Both the position numbers and the translations under genes were made by a program. A DNA stretch of 64,000 nucleotides from NCBI GenBank assembly GCA_002105175.1, contig MCGE01000037.1, positions 159,001 to 223,000 on the forward strand, in the 5' to 3' direction. This DNA comes from Absidia repens. Lineage: Eukaryota; Mucoromycota; Mucoromycetes; Mucorales; Cunninghamellaceae. Below the pieces are notes generated by a model. That model did not search any database. It saw nothing but the letters and a program-made list of their open reading frames with translations, and was not told the origin of the DNA. Numbering within the stretch: position 1 is the first letter of the stretch; each line of letters starts with the position of its first letter. Shown piece by piece: positions 1-12,600 of this stretch.

Positions 1-26
1 TTTTCCCTTCCTTGTTTAACTTGTAG

Positions 27-2572
27 TCATTCATCTAATGCAGCAAGTAAATGGAGTACAAGTCTACAAGTCTGATCCAGCCTTATTATATGAAGGTTTA
101 GAAAAAGAACCTACTTGGTTTAGTGCTCAAGGTGGTGTCTATCAATGCTACGACCGTACAACTCAACGACCGATCGCCATCAAAAAATACTTAGTGGAAG
201 ATACCCAGCAATCAGATGCTTTTGTGATGCCTCAAGAATTGGTGGAAAACGAAATTTATACAATGACAAAATGCAACCATGACAATATACTCAAGCTTCT
301 CTCAGTCCATCTTCATCAAGAATCTGTCTATCTTATTATGCCACTTTGTGCGGGTGGCTCACTTCAACAATATGTTTTCGAACATCATCTCAATTTTGGA
401 CAATTAGCTCACATTATATCTTCGGTAAGCCCTCTTCTCCAGAAAAATAAAAAAATAAAAACCTTCCCAATATAATATAATTGATTGTTATGGTTGCACC
501 AACTTGACTATTTTCTACTCCCATTGTTTAGATTGCGGCTGGCCTAGAGGAAATCCATCGTCACGGGTATATTCACCGAGATATAAAATGCGACAATATA
601 TTTCTCGATGATCAAGCAAATCAAGTGGTTATTGGTAAGGAAAAAAAAAAGCAATTGAAGAACTAATAACGAAAACTCATTTGATTTTTGTTGTGACATT
701 AGGTGATTTCGGCGTGGTCTCCATTACTCCTGCAGCTGATTCAAGTGTGGAAGAGGCGGGTGTTGTACTCTTTTGGGCTCCTGAACTTGTGCAAGGCAAA
801 GTGGTGAATCGAAAAGTTGACATCTGGGCTCTAGGGATTGTTATTTTGGAAATTATTAATGGTGGTCGGGCTCCTTATGAAGACGAGAAATTGGAGGAAG
901 ATGAGGTAAATTCAAAACATATATTATATGCATTATATTAAAACCAACCACTAATGTTTTTTTTTAATATTTAGATCAAACAACGAATTATCATGAATGG
1001 CAAACCAGCATACCCTGATGGTTTACCACCTCGACTTATTGATTTACTCGACCGATGTCTTCACCCTGATCCACGTGCTCGAGCATCTGCCACTGAAGTT
1101 TTAAAAGTAAGCCAAAAAAATAAAAATAAAAAAAAAAGCAAACAAATCCTTTATGAATTTGTGATCCATTTTACTTACATATCTTCTATCTCTATTGCTA
1201 GCATACTTTTCTTCTTGATTATGAGCATGAACCATTATTTACAACCTCGGCGGACAATCAACACTCTTTGGTCTCCATTGATCCAAGTGCTGTGGATGAA
1301 GATTCTATGCTCAGTGCCCTGAAATCACTTCAAGAAATGACACTTACACATGAAATGGACATGACCTCAGATTCTACCTTGCCTGCTCTCTCCGACACAC
1401 CTGATTCATTATCTTCAACACAATCTCAGTACCTCAAGTCGAAATCTGCAACGCCCAGATCAGCATCAAGATTACAACATATACCAAGACGATGTCGACT
1501 ACCTCTACCGTCCTTTGTGCTTGATGAAGAACACATAGCCTCTATTCCCGCCAAAGACAAAATTGATGGTATACGGCTGAAACGACAATCTCTTACCGAA
1601 GAACATCGTAATCAAGGCTCACGACTTCCAATGCTCAAGATGATTCTGGCTACTCCTCCTCCTCCTCCAGAACCTGATATCTTGATATCTTCGGGAAAGA
1701 AGCTAAAGAAGGCTCGATCTGTTCGACTTTCCTCAACATCAGCAGCGACGTCAACGATACCACCAACACCGTCAACTCGCGATCACACCAAGACAGACGC
1801 GGTTAGGAAACCTTTGACTCGATCGCGTACTTTGCCTATTCAACAACGCCACAAATCCGTACCGCCCTCTTCTGGTTTACCCAAAAATACCAAAAACACA
1901 GAAAAAAAATCGAATCAACAAAATGGTAATGCGGGCGCACCACCACTATCTCGATCTCCAGTCTCTTCTAGGAAAAAAGAACCAACAGCGGCACTCAACA
2001 CCCCCAAAGACCAGCCACTAGCATATCGCCAAAAACGATTACCAGATAGTAGAACTGCTCGCCTGATGATGGGAATTAGCACCACGGGTCGAAGGTCAAC
2101 TAAAGGGCAATCTTCATCACCAACATCGCCTCCAGCGTCTCCGGTCGTAGCTAAAAGCATCTCCACCACCGCCAAACGTTTATCTTCCAGTCTCACTGCC
2201 TCTTTATCTGGCAAGAAACGACAAGAAATCAAGCAGCGACCTCTCTCCTTTTCCGGACCCAAAGCAACAACATCAGCCATGTCTCTGACGGCACAATCTC
2301 GTCAAAAATCACCGCCTCCACCTTCATTGCCACCTGTACCTGAATCTCGCTCTCATCAACGTCATGGCAGCGTTTCACAATCACGGTCACCAACCCAAGC
2401 AGCAACAATGGCACTACCTCCATCATCATCTGTTACCCCCCTCAAAGCACGCCGTCGATTATCTACAACAGCATCGAAATCTGGACAATCACCAGCGTCC
2501 TCATCATCTTCAAATGGATCTGTAGGAAAAAATGAAACTCTGAAGGGTATGAAGGTCTTGCGGGCTTATTGA
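27..2572 (+). CDS. STE20/PAK-like protein kinase with Ser/Pro-rich tail (5' end probably outside window)
   Basis: Probable Ser/Thr kinase of the STE20 group. Exons: 27/38-424, 532-634, 703-905, 975-1106, 1202-2572, all with clean GT-AG junctions and continuous phase. Numbering from the ATG at 38 gives 731 aa. Seen: ATP-site Lys in IAIKK (K49), HRDIKCDN (about 144-151), DFG (165-167), APE (189-191), VDIWALGIV, then a basic Ser/Pro/Thr-rich tail of about 450 aa with no domain I recognise. The catalytic loop resembles PAK kinases. Odd points: the glycine loop is degenerate (SAQGGVYQCYD), and the usual GTPYWMAPE is replaced by AGVVLFWAPE. Bases 1-26 form a pyrimidine tract ending in TAG, and the frame is open from 27 through the ATG at 38, so this is probably an internal exon and the N-terminus lies upstream. 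Confidence 0.85.
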
Positions 2573-2866
2573 ACTTCCACCAAGGAAATCCCCCGTCCTA
2601 GGAATGAAACTCATCTTCACTCTTTCTTTATACCCACTTTCCCTCTTGTCCTTTCTCTTTTTACTTCCATTTACTGATATTATTAGTTAGCTATTAGTTT
2701 TTATTATTGCTATTGATTTTTGTCTTGGCCCTTTATTTATTTTATGATACTCGTATGATTCCATTACTCTTATTATTTTTATTATTGTTACTCTTCTTAT
2801 ATATATCACCTACCTCCATTTTCATACTCATTCGTACAAACTCTCCAAATTGATACACATTATTCC

Positions 2867-2897
<31 letters not shown>

Positions 2898-3966
2898 CGT
2901 CATATTTTATAATAAAGACTTTCCTTTTTTACTTGAAAACATGCCTTTGCAGTTTATTGACTTTAAATTGGGACGGCGGTAAAATAAATTAAGATGGTGG
3001 TATATTAAATTTGGAAAAAATAAATTTAGAGGGTTATAAAATAATATTGAGACAAGGATGAAATAATTTAAAAAAAAAAGTAGTTAGCGTTCATTTTTTA
3101 AAATGCTGATATTCATCTTTATAAAAGCATACGTGAATAATGAAAGAGTATGAATTCAGGGAATGCATGATCGCTACTGGAATAGGAGGGCAGAAAAGGA
3201 AACAGGCACATGTTGGTGGCAAAGGTATGGTGCTACAATTTTTTAAAAAAGAGGATATAAAGAGTTTGCAGAACGAGAGAGAATGATGATAAATAAAGTG
3301 AAGTAAATTAATACTATAATCTTTGACCTTTAATAAATGTCGTTTTTGATACAAGTTTGGTAATTTACACGCATGACAGAAGTTGGCATTTTAAAACGTC
3401 GAAAGTTCAAAATGGAGATTGGACTACTTTGTGAACCAAAGACAGAAACGATCACCATCATCAACATAATAGTATGAAGCTTCAGGGGAGTTTTGGAGCT
3501 TACTAATATATTATAGCTGCGTTCATTCCACTATTTATCATTTGTGTTTTTAATTGAACCATGATTTGGGATGACCATAAATATATGACAGCTAATGTAA
3601 ATTCCTGATGGTGGTGGGGAGTTTGCAGCTGATCATCCCAATTTTTTCCCCAAAAATATCAACAGGTGTCTCAAAAAATGCTTACTTCGTATGCTTTTGC
3701 AAAGGTAATAATCATCGGTATTTCAACATACTTACTTCATCAGTGGCTGTGCATTTATGTTTCGCCTCTGATTCTCATCAGTCCTCCAAAATCCCCTCCT
3801 TACATTATGTTGATATAATTGTGCTAATTTTTTTTCACAATTATCCACCCACAAAGTTTTGATTTAAGTCTCCGGCTTTACAAAAATTTCACCATCATTT
3901 TTCCCTCCCTTGCGCTCTGTTTTTTTATTTTTGAAATATACTCCTTTTCATTTTTTGGCCAAAATT
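2573..3966. other. Intergenic: kinase 3' UTR and deacetylase promoter
   Basis: This stretch is AT-rich. It holds a (TTA)n microsatellite at about 2870-2896 and a poly(A) signal at 2911. The small open frames here have no recognisable product and no splice pattern. Confidence 0.6.
2911..2916 (+). terminator. Poly(A) signal of the kinase gene
   Basis: AATAAA about 340 bp after the kinase stop codon, following a TTA-repeat tract. Confidence 0.5.
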
Positions 3967-5058
3967 ATGATGGAAGATGAGGAGTATGTGACTCCTTCTA
4001 GTAGTTTGTCGCCGATAATTTATTCACCACATGTAAATGCCAATGATTCTATGAATGCGACTATCGATGCCACCGATGCCACTCAAACCGGACAGAAATC
4101 GACACCATACCTTATACCCGATTCACCAACACTAGAAAGCGACAATATAGAGTACGATGTGGTCAGCGAAGTGGATTTGACACAAAAAATCAGTACAGAC
4201 AATCGTCAACACCAGCCAAATCAAGACAGCATCGATCACAGCAAGCAAAACGACAATTTGGATTCATCTCCTGACAATGTCGGCATTGAAGACTTGGAAA
4301 CCGGCGAGATTTTGACACAAACTGAGAAACCTTCTCGCAGCAACAACGATGGCAAGATTACATCATTTTATAGAACAGCAATTCCAACGACTGATACTGT
4401 TTATTTGAAAAAGAAAAAGGAAAGCAATAGCTCGCAAGAATCACCAAGCTCTAGCAACATCGAATCACTGACGCCGCTACAATCGCCTTTACAAACATCA
4501 GTATTATCACCAACATTTACTCCTCTGTCGTCCCCCTTTTCATCCTCAGCCCCACCATCACCATCGAATAATTTAACTAAGGAATACCGTCCGACATCAT
4601 CCAATAGATCGTCACCATCTACGAAACAACGTCGGCACAGTCGAGAACGTACGGATTCAGGATCACGTCGCACCACCACTATTGTACACAAAGGGAAAAA
4701 AGTGATACGATTAAGCATCCCAGAACCATCATCTTCAGCACATACGATGCCACATAATGAAGAAATCCCTACATCGCCTTCATTATCGTCAGGAACAACC
4801 TCACGATCACCATCACGCGCTCTTCGTTATTTACTACCCACAGGTTATATCTACGATGTGTTTATGTCTTACCATGCTACCCTCGACACGTTTGACATCC
4901 ATCCCGAGGATCCACGACGCATTTTCTTCATCTATCGTGAAATGCTGTCGCAAAAGCTACTGGAGAACTGTCAACGTATTCCTATTCAAAAGGCGACCCA
5001 ACGAGATATTCTGGCAGTTCATGACTTGGAATTACTCAAGGCGTTGGCGAAAACAAAA

Positions 5059-5104
<46 letters not shown>

Positions 5105-6232
5105 ATGCGGGGGTTGGGGAGAGTAGTTTGGTTATATCTATTATTCACTCCTTGCTCTTACTTCAATAGATATGAAACGCAAGGAATTGGTGGAGCTGGA
5201 AAACACCAGTGATTCCATTTATATCAACAATCATAGTTATGAAGCAAGTCTCTATGCAGCTGGTGGGGTGATTGAACTTTGCAAGGCGGTGGTGCAGGAC
5301 AGGATCAAGAATGGATTTGCTATCGTACGACCTCCTGGTCATCATGCGGAATCCGACATCTCCATGGGCTTTTGCTTTATTAACAATGTCGCCATTGCTA
5401 CTCAGTACTGTATCCAACGCTTAGGGTTGAAAAGGATTTTTATCGTAGATTGGGATGTTCATTTTGGTAAGTTGGAAAAATAAAATAAAAATAAACAGTG
5501 CCACTTACCTTTTTTTATTTTTTTATTTTTGATGGGGGATGATGGAGAAAGGTAACGGTACACATCAGATTTTCGCGAACAATCCTGACGTGCTTTATCT
5601 TTCAATTCATCGCTACAACAATGGCTCGTTTTACCCTGGTTACGATAATGGTGGTATAGAAAATGTAGGCGATGATCCTGCCAAAGGGAGGTACGTAGTT
5701 CAATTCCTTGCCTCTTTTTCTCTTTGATAGTAAGCGATATCTTTATTTTTGTAGATCTGTGAATATTCCCTGGCCCAATGAAGGTGCTACAGATGACGAT
5801 TATTTATATGCTTTCCATCAGGTAGTGATGCCAATTGGTTATGAATTCCAACCGGATCTTGTTATCGGTAAAGTTAGGAAGTGGTGCTTCAAATATATAC
5901 CTATGTATTAATGGGTGCCTTTTTTTTTAACAGTTTCAGCTGGTTTTGATGCAGCGGATGGTGATGACATTGGTATGTGCAACGTGACGCCGTCAGGATT
6001 CAGTAATATGACTCATTTACTCAAGAGCCTTGCAAACGGTCGTATGGTCATGGCTTTGGAAGGCGGCTACAATTTGAAGGCAACCTCTGTCTCAGCAACA
6101 GCTTGCATGTCGGTCCTTATGGGCGAAGCTCCTTTGCCGTTGAAAACTCAAAAACCTTCCACGAGTGCTATTGCCACGGTCAACAAGGTCAAATCTATCC
6201 ATTCCAAGTACTGGCACACTTTACGGCGATAA
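3967..6232 (+). CDS. Class II histone deacetylase (Hda1/Clr3-like), no Arb2 tail
   Basis: Zn-dependent lysine deacetylase, expected to silence chromatin. Exons: 3967-5059, 5170-5466, 5552-5690, 5755-5867, 5934-6232 (646 aa). The first ~290 residues are Ser/Thr/Pro-rich and look disordered. The deacetylase domain starts at about 293 (GYIYDVFMSYHATL..HPEDPRR), as in class II enzymes. Catalytic elements visible: RPPGHH (H422/H423), Zn ligands D460 and H462, third Zn ligand in SAGFD (D553), and transition-state Tyr in LEGGY (Y593), so it should be active. Odd: the normally invariant second His of DVHHGNGT is Phe (DVHFGNGT) across a well-defined splice junction. The protein ends just after the catalytic domain, so the C-terminal Arb2-type domain of Clr3/Hda1 is absent. 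Intron 1 contains 41 consecutive A. ATG 3967 is used because the longer frame begins at a non-ATG codon. Confidence 0.93.
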
Positions 6233-6403
6233 AATTGAATCGATACTATCTTCTCCACACTTCATGCCTTCCCTCCTACATAGACGTGTTACTCTTATTT
6301 TTATCTGTATATACTATTGCTATTTGCTGTATTTAGCCATCGTCCTTTCCGTCTTTCTACTTTAGTTTTATCTATTTTTGTAGTTTTGATTTATAAATAA
6401 TAC

Positions 6404-6409
6404 AATAAA
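6404..6409 (+). terminator. Poly(A) signal of the deacetylase gene, at the edge of a repeat head
   Basis: AATAAA about 170 bp past the stop. It directly abuts the repeat-family head (ACTCTGGCGCC.CTGGAGCTTTTGG) that also begins at 22191 and 39221. Confidence 0.5.
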
Positions 6410-6600
6410 AACTCTGGCGCCACTGGAGCTTTTGGAAATTTATCGATTTATTGAATATCATCGAAGTATGGGTTTTTGTAGATGGGATTAGAGAATCCGT
6501 CGTTTCGCACTATAGTGGAATGCTCCATGAGGCCCACCCGTCATCTTCAGCCCTCGTTACTTGATTTTTTTTTTTTTTTGTGTATTGAAAAGGAAATATA
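6404..6600 (+). repeat. Head segment of the dispersed repeat family, left border of the tandem array
   Basis: CTGGAGCTTTTGGAAAT, TCGATTTATTG and CGCACTATAGTGG..GGCCCACCCGTC match the head at 22191-22345, the reverse copy at 24230-24394, and 39221-39375. At about 6580-6600 it stops and joins the tail of the tandem array, whose embedded copies run in the opposite direction. Confidence 0.65.
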
Positions 6601-9600
6601 GGATAGTGATTATAGTCTATCGCAATAGAATAGTATGTACAATAGCCTGTTACAGTAGAATAGCTTTGCCATTCCATTGTTCATTGCAAAATAAAAAAGC
6701 TTTTATTGAATAATGATACGTAGTCAATACTATACTAAAAAGGAAAGAAGATGTAAAAATAGGGGGCCGCTAATAGTAGCTGAGAGAGGTGCGAATCTAG
6801 ATGAATGGTGTAGAAGAAGGAACGATGTACGATGTACGATAAAAAAGGGATTTCTAAAAGGGATCTCTATAAATGGCGATCTCCAAACTTCTAATGAAGC
6901 CTAAACAAACATTTATTTCAAACAAAGACAAGGTTTAAGGAAGCGGATATATGTTTTATTGAAGAAAAGAGATATATACATGTACTAAGCTAATCAAGAC
7001 ATTTCCCCAAGATTCTACAATCAAAATGAAAGGGTTTCCCCATGTCTCTTGAAATCCCTTTTCAAAAACCCTTCTAAACTATTTCTAAACAGAAAGCCAA
7101 AACCACCAGGTCCACAATGAGCCAAAAACAGTGAACAGATGTTGGCTCATTCCCGTTGACTTGTCTTTTTTTTTTTTTTGGATTTGCGCTCCCATTTTTT
7201 TTTTTTTTTGGATCAACAATCCAGACTGCCGGCGGCGGCGGTTGAATTCACACCCATCTGGCTTTACAGCCTGCAAAATCCAATTAACCTGCAATATACT
7301 CTTCTTCGCTTTATATAAAACGAACTACGAAACCGTTCAACTTCAAATTTTCCATGCATCTTTAGAAATATTATACAATCATTTTTTGTCACCAAACAAA
7401 CCATCCATCTCTCATACAATTAATTGTACAATGCTCTAAAGTTTACGCCTATAAGCTCACAGCTAAAAGCTACAGCCATAATAACCGCCTCTACATTATT
7501 GCCCACCATTCAACCACACACATACTTGGACATCCACGTTTGCTTGGATCAGCTTTCTAGTCACATACTCCTTCTACTCATACCATTTTTTTTTTTTTTC
7601 CCCCATCCTAGGCCTGGCTCTAATTGAAGTCGGGCCGGGCGGGTCGGGGCAGATGCCATCCCCATGGGACATCGGGACTCTTCTCGATAGCTGGGGCTGG
7701 GTCGGGTCGGGGAAGATGGTATCCCCATGGGTATTGGGACTTTTTTACCGAGAAGTGGGCAATCGGTAATTGTTTTTACCGATTCCGAGTAAATTTTTTT
7801 TGTAATTCTCAGGTGATTTTTTATTTTCGTCAGCCCCATTTTTGTTTTTTATGTCAACTGGGTCAATCGGGTCAATCGGGTCAATCGGGTCAGTCGGGTC
7901 AACTGGGGCAACTGGGGCAATTGGGTCGGGTATTTTGCCAATCGGGCGGGACCGGGGATTTCTAGATATAAAAAATACTGGACCGACGACCCAGCCCGAT
8001 GTCGGGGCTATCGGGGCAGTGGCCCGACCGGGGCAAAGTAGCCAGGCCTACCCCATCCAATATCCCCATACACACACAGAAATACCCCTCCATACCCCCT
8101 AAAAATTCAATAAATCGGGAATAGCTCGACCGCGGAGCCTGCCAAAAGCAGTAATTTCGCTATAGGCTTTCCAAACCAATAAAAGAATAATATGCAGAAT
8201 AGTCTACCGCAATAGAATAGTATGTAGAATAGTCTACCGCAATAGAATAGTATGTACAATAGCCTGTTACAGTAGAATAGCTTTGCCATTCCATTGTTCA
8301 TTGCAAAATAAAAAAGCTTTTATTGAATAATGATACGTAGTCAATACTATACTAAAAAGGAAAGAAGATGTAAAAATAGGGGGCCGCTAATAGTAGCTGA
8401 GAGAGGTGCGAATCTAGATGAATGGTGTAGAAGAAGGAACGATGTACGATGTACGATAAAAAAGGGATTTCTAAAAGGGATCTCTATAAATGGCGATCTC
8501 CAAACTTCTAATGAAGCCTAAACAAACATTTATTTCAAACAAAGACAAGGTTTAAGGAAGCGGATATATGTTTTATTGAAGAAAAGAGATATATACATGT
8601 ACTAAGCTAATCAAGACATTTCCCCAAGATTCTACAATCAAAATGAAAGGGTTTCCCCATGTCTCTTGAAATCCCTTTTCAAAAACCCTTCTAAACTATT
8701 TCTAAACAGAAAGCCAAAACCACCAGGTCCACAATGAGCCAAAAACAGTGAACAGATGTTGGCTCATTCCCGTTGACTTGTCTTTTTTTTTTTTTGGATT
8801 TGCGCTCCCATTTTTTTTTTTTTTGGATCAACAATCCAGACTGCCGGCGGCGGCGGTTGAATTCACACCCATCTGGCTTTACAGCCTGCAAAATCCAATT
8901 AACCTGCAATATACTCTTCTTCGCTTTATATAAAACGAACTACGAAACCGTTCAACTTCAAATTTTCCATGCATCTTTAGAAATATTATACAATCATTTT
9001 TGTCACCAAACAAACCATCCATCTCTCATACAATTAATTGTACAATGCTCTAAAGTTTACGCCTATAAGCTCACAGCTAAAAGCCTACAGCCATAATAAC
9101 CGCCTCTACATTATTGCCCACCATTCAACCACACACATACTTGGACATCCACGTTTGCTTGGATCAGCTTTCTAGTCACATACTCCTTCTACTCATACCA
9201 TTTTTTTTTTTTTTTCCCCATCCAATATCCCCATACACACACAGAAATACCCCTCCATACCCCCTAAAAATTCAATAAATCGGGAATAGCTCGACCGCGG
9301 AGCCTGCCAAAAGCAGTAATTTCGCTATAGGCTTTCCAAACCAATAAAAGAATAATATGCAGAATAGTCTACCGCAATAGAATAGTATGTAGAATAGTCT
9401 ACCGCAATAGAATAGTATGTACAATAGCCTGTACAGTAGAATAGCTTTGCCATTCCATTGTTCATTGCAAAATAAAAAAGCTTTTATTGAATAATGATAC
9501 GTAGTCAATACTATACTAAAGGAAAGAAGATGTAAAAATAGGGGCCGCTAATAGTAGCTGAGAGAGTGCTAAACTTGATGAATGGTGTAGAAGAAAGAAC

Positions 9601-12600
9601 GATGTACGATAAAAAAGGATTTCTAAAAGGGATCTCTATAAATGGCGATCTCCAAACTTCTAATGAAGCTAAACAACATTTATTTCAAACAAAGACAAGG
9701 TTTAAGAAGCGATATATGTTTTATTGAAGAAAAGAGACATATACTGTACTAAGCTAATCAAGACATTTCCCCAAGATTCTACAATCAAAATGAAAGGGTT
9801 TCCCCATGTTCTTGAAATCCCTTTTCAAAAACCCTTCTAAACTATTTCTAAACAGAAAGCCAAACCACCAGGTCCACAATGAGCCAAAAACAGTGAACAG
9901 ATGTTGGCTCATTCCCGTTGACTTGTCTTTTTTTTTTTTTTTTTTGGATTTGCGCTCCCATTTTTTTTTTTTTGGATCAACAATCCAGACTGCCGGCGGC
10001 GGCGGTTGAATTCACACCCATCTGGCTTTACAGCCTGCAAAATCCAATTAACCTGCAATATACTCTTCTTCGCTTTATATAAAACGAACTACGAAACCGT
10101 TCAACTTCAAATTTTCCATGCATCTTTAGAAATATTATACAATCATTTTTTGCCACCAAACCAACCATCCATCTCTCATACAATTAATTGCACAATGCCC
10201 AAAGTTTACGCCTATAAGCTCACAGCTAAAGCCTACAGCCATAATAACCGCCTCTACATTATTGCCCACCATTCAACCACACACATACTTGGACATCCAC
10301 GTTTGCTTGGATCCGCTTTCTAGTCACATACTCCTTCTCTTATACCATTTTTTTTTTTTTTCCCCCATCCAATATCCCCATACACACACAGAAATACCCC
10401 GCCATACCGCTAAAAAACATAAATCGCTAAAAAGCGCCGGGAGAGCCTTCCAAAAGTAGTAATACTGCTATGGCTTTCCAAACCAATAATAAAAAACCCC
10501 CCCATCAAACATAGACAGTGTACCGCAATAGAATAGCCTATCACAGTAGAATAGTATGTACAATAGCCTGTCACAGTAGAATAGCTTTGCCATTCCATTG
10601 TTCATTGCAAAATAAAAAAGCTTTTATTGAATAATGATACGTAGTCAATACTATACTAATAGGAAAGAAGATGTAAAAATAGGCGGCCGCTAATAGTAGC
10701 TGAGAGAGATGCTAAACTTGATGAATGGTGTAGAAGAAAGAACGATGTACGATAAAAAAGTGATTTCTAAAAGGGATCTCTATAAATGGCGATCTCCAAA
10801 CTTTTAATGAAGCTTAAACAATCATTTATTTCAAACAAAGACAAGGTTTAATGAAGCAGATATATGTTTTATTGAAGAAAAGAGACATATACATGTACTA
10901 AGCTAATCAAGACATTTCCCCAAGATTCTAGAATCAAAATGAAAGGGTTTCCCCATGTTCTTGAAATCCCTTTTCAAAAACCCTTCTAAACTATTTCTAA
11001 ACAGAAAGCCAAAGCCACCAGGTCCACAATGAGCCAAAAACAGTGAACAGATGTTGGCTCATTCCCGTTGACTTGTCTTTTTTTTTTTTTTTTTTTTGGA
11101 TTTGCGCTCCCATTTTTTTTTTTTGGATCAACAATCCAGACTGCCGGCGGCGGCGGTTGAATTCACACCCATCTGGCTTTACAGCCTGCAAAATCCAATT
11201 AACCTGCAATATACTCTTCTTCGCTTTATATAAAACGAACTACGAAACCGTTCAACTTCAAATTTTCCATGCATCTTTAGAAATATTATACAATCATTTT
11301 TTGCCACCAAACCAACCATCCATCTCTCATACAATTAATTGCACAATGCCCTAAAGTTTACGCCTATAAGCTCACAGCTAAAGCCTACAGCCATAATAAC
11401 CGCCTCTACATTATTGCCCACCATTCAACCACACACATACTTGGACATCCACGTTTGCTTGGATCCGCTTTCTAGTCACATACTCCTTCTACTCATACCA
11501 TTTTTTTTTTTTTTCCCCCATCCAATATCCCCATACACACACAGAAATACCCCTCCATACCGCTAAAAAACATAAATCCGCTAAAAAGCGCCGGGAGCCT
11601 TCCAAAAGTAGTAATACCGCTATAGGCTTTCCAAACCAATAAAAAATAATATAAAACCCCCATCAAACAAGACATGTACGTAGAATAGCCTACCGCAATA
11701 GAATAGTATGTACAATAGCCTGTCACAGTAGAATAGCTTTGCCATTCCATTGTTCATTGCAAAATAAAAAAGCTTTTATTGAATAATGATACGTAGTCAA
11801 TACTATACTAATAGGAAAGAAGATGTAAAAATAGGGGCCGCTAATAGTAGCTGAGAGAGATGCTAAACTTGATGAATGGTGTAGAAGAAGGAACGATGTA
11901 CGATAAAAAAGGGATTTCTAAAAGGGATCTCTATAAATGGCGATCTCCAAACTTCTAATGAAGCTAAACAAACATTTATTTCAAACAAAGACAAGGTTTA
12001 AGGAAGCAGATATATGTTTTATTGAAGAAAAGAGATATATACATGTACTAAGCTAATCAAGACATTTCCCCAAGATTCTACAATCAAAATGAAAGGGTTT
12101 CCCCATGTTCTTGAAATCCCTTTTCAAAACCCTTCTAAACTATTTCTAAACAGAAAGCCAAAACCACCAGGTCCACAATGAGCCAAAAACAGTGAACAGA
12201 TGTTGGCTCATTCCCGTTGACTTGTCTTTTTTTTTTTTTTTTTTTTTTTGGATTTGCGCTCCCATTTTTTTTTTTTTGGATCAACAATCCAGACTGCCGG
12301 CGGCGGCGGTTGAATTCACACCCATCTGGCTTTACAGCCTGCAAAATCCAATTAACCTGCAATATACTCTTCTTCGCTTTATATAAAACGAACTACGAAA
12401 CCGTTCAACTTCAAATTTTCCATGCATCTTTAGAAATATTATACAATCATTTTTTGCCACCAAACAACCATCCATCTCTCATACAATTAATTGCACAATG
12501 CTCTAAAGTTTACGCCTATAAGCTCACAGCTAAAGCCTACAGCCATAATAACCGCCTCTACATTATTGCCCACCATTCAACCACACACATACTTGGACAT

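Noticed and set aside
1915..2429. Antisense frames inside the kinase tail
   Set aside because: Shadow frames of the Ser/Pro-rich coding sequence.
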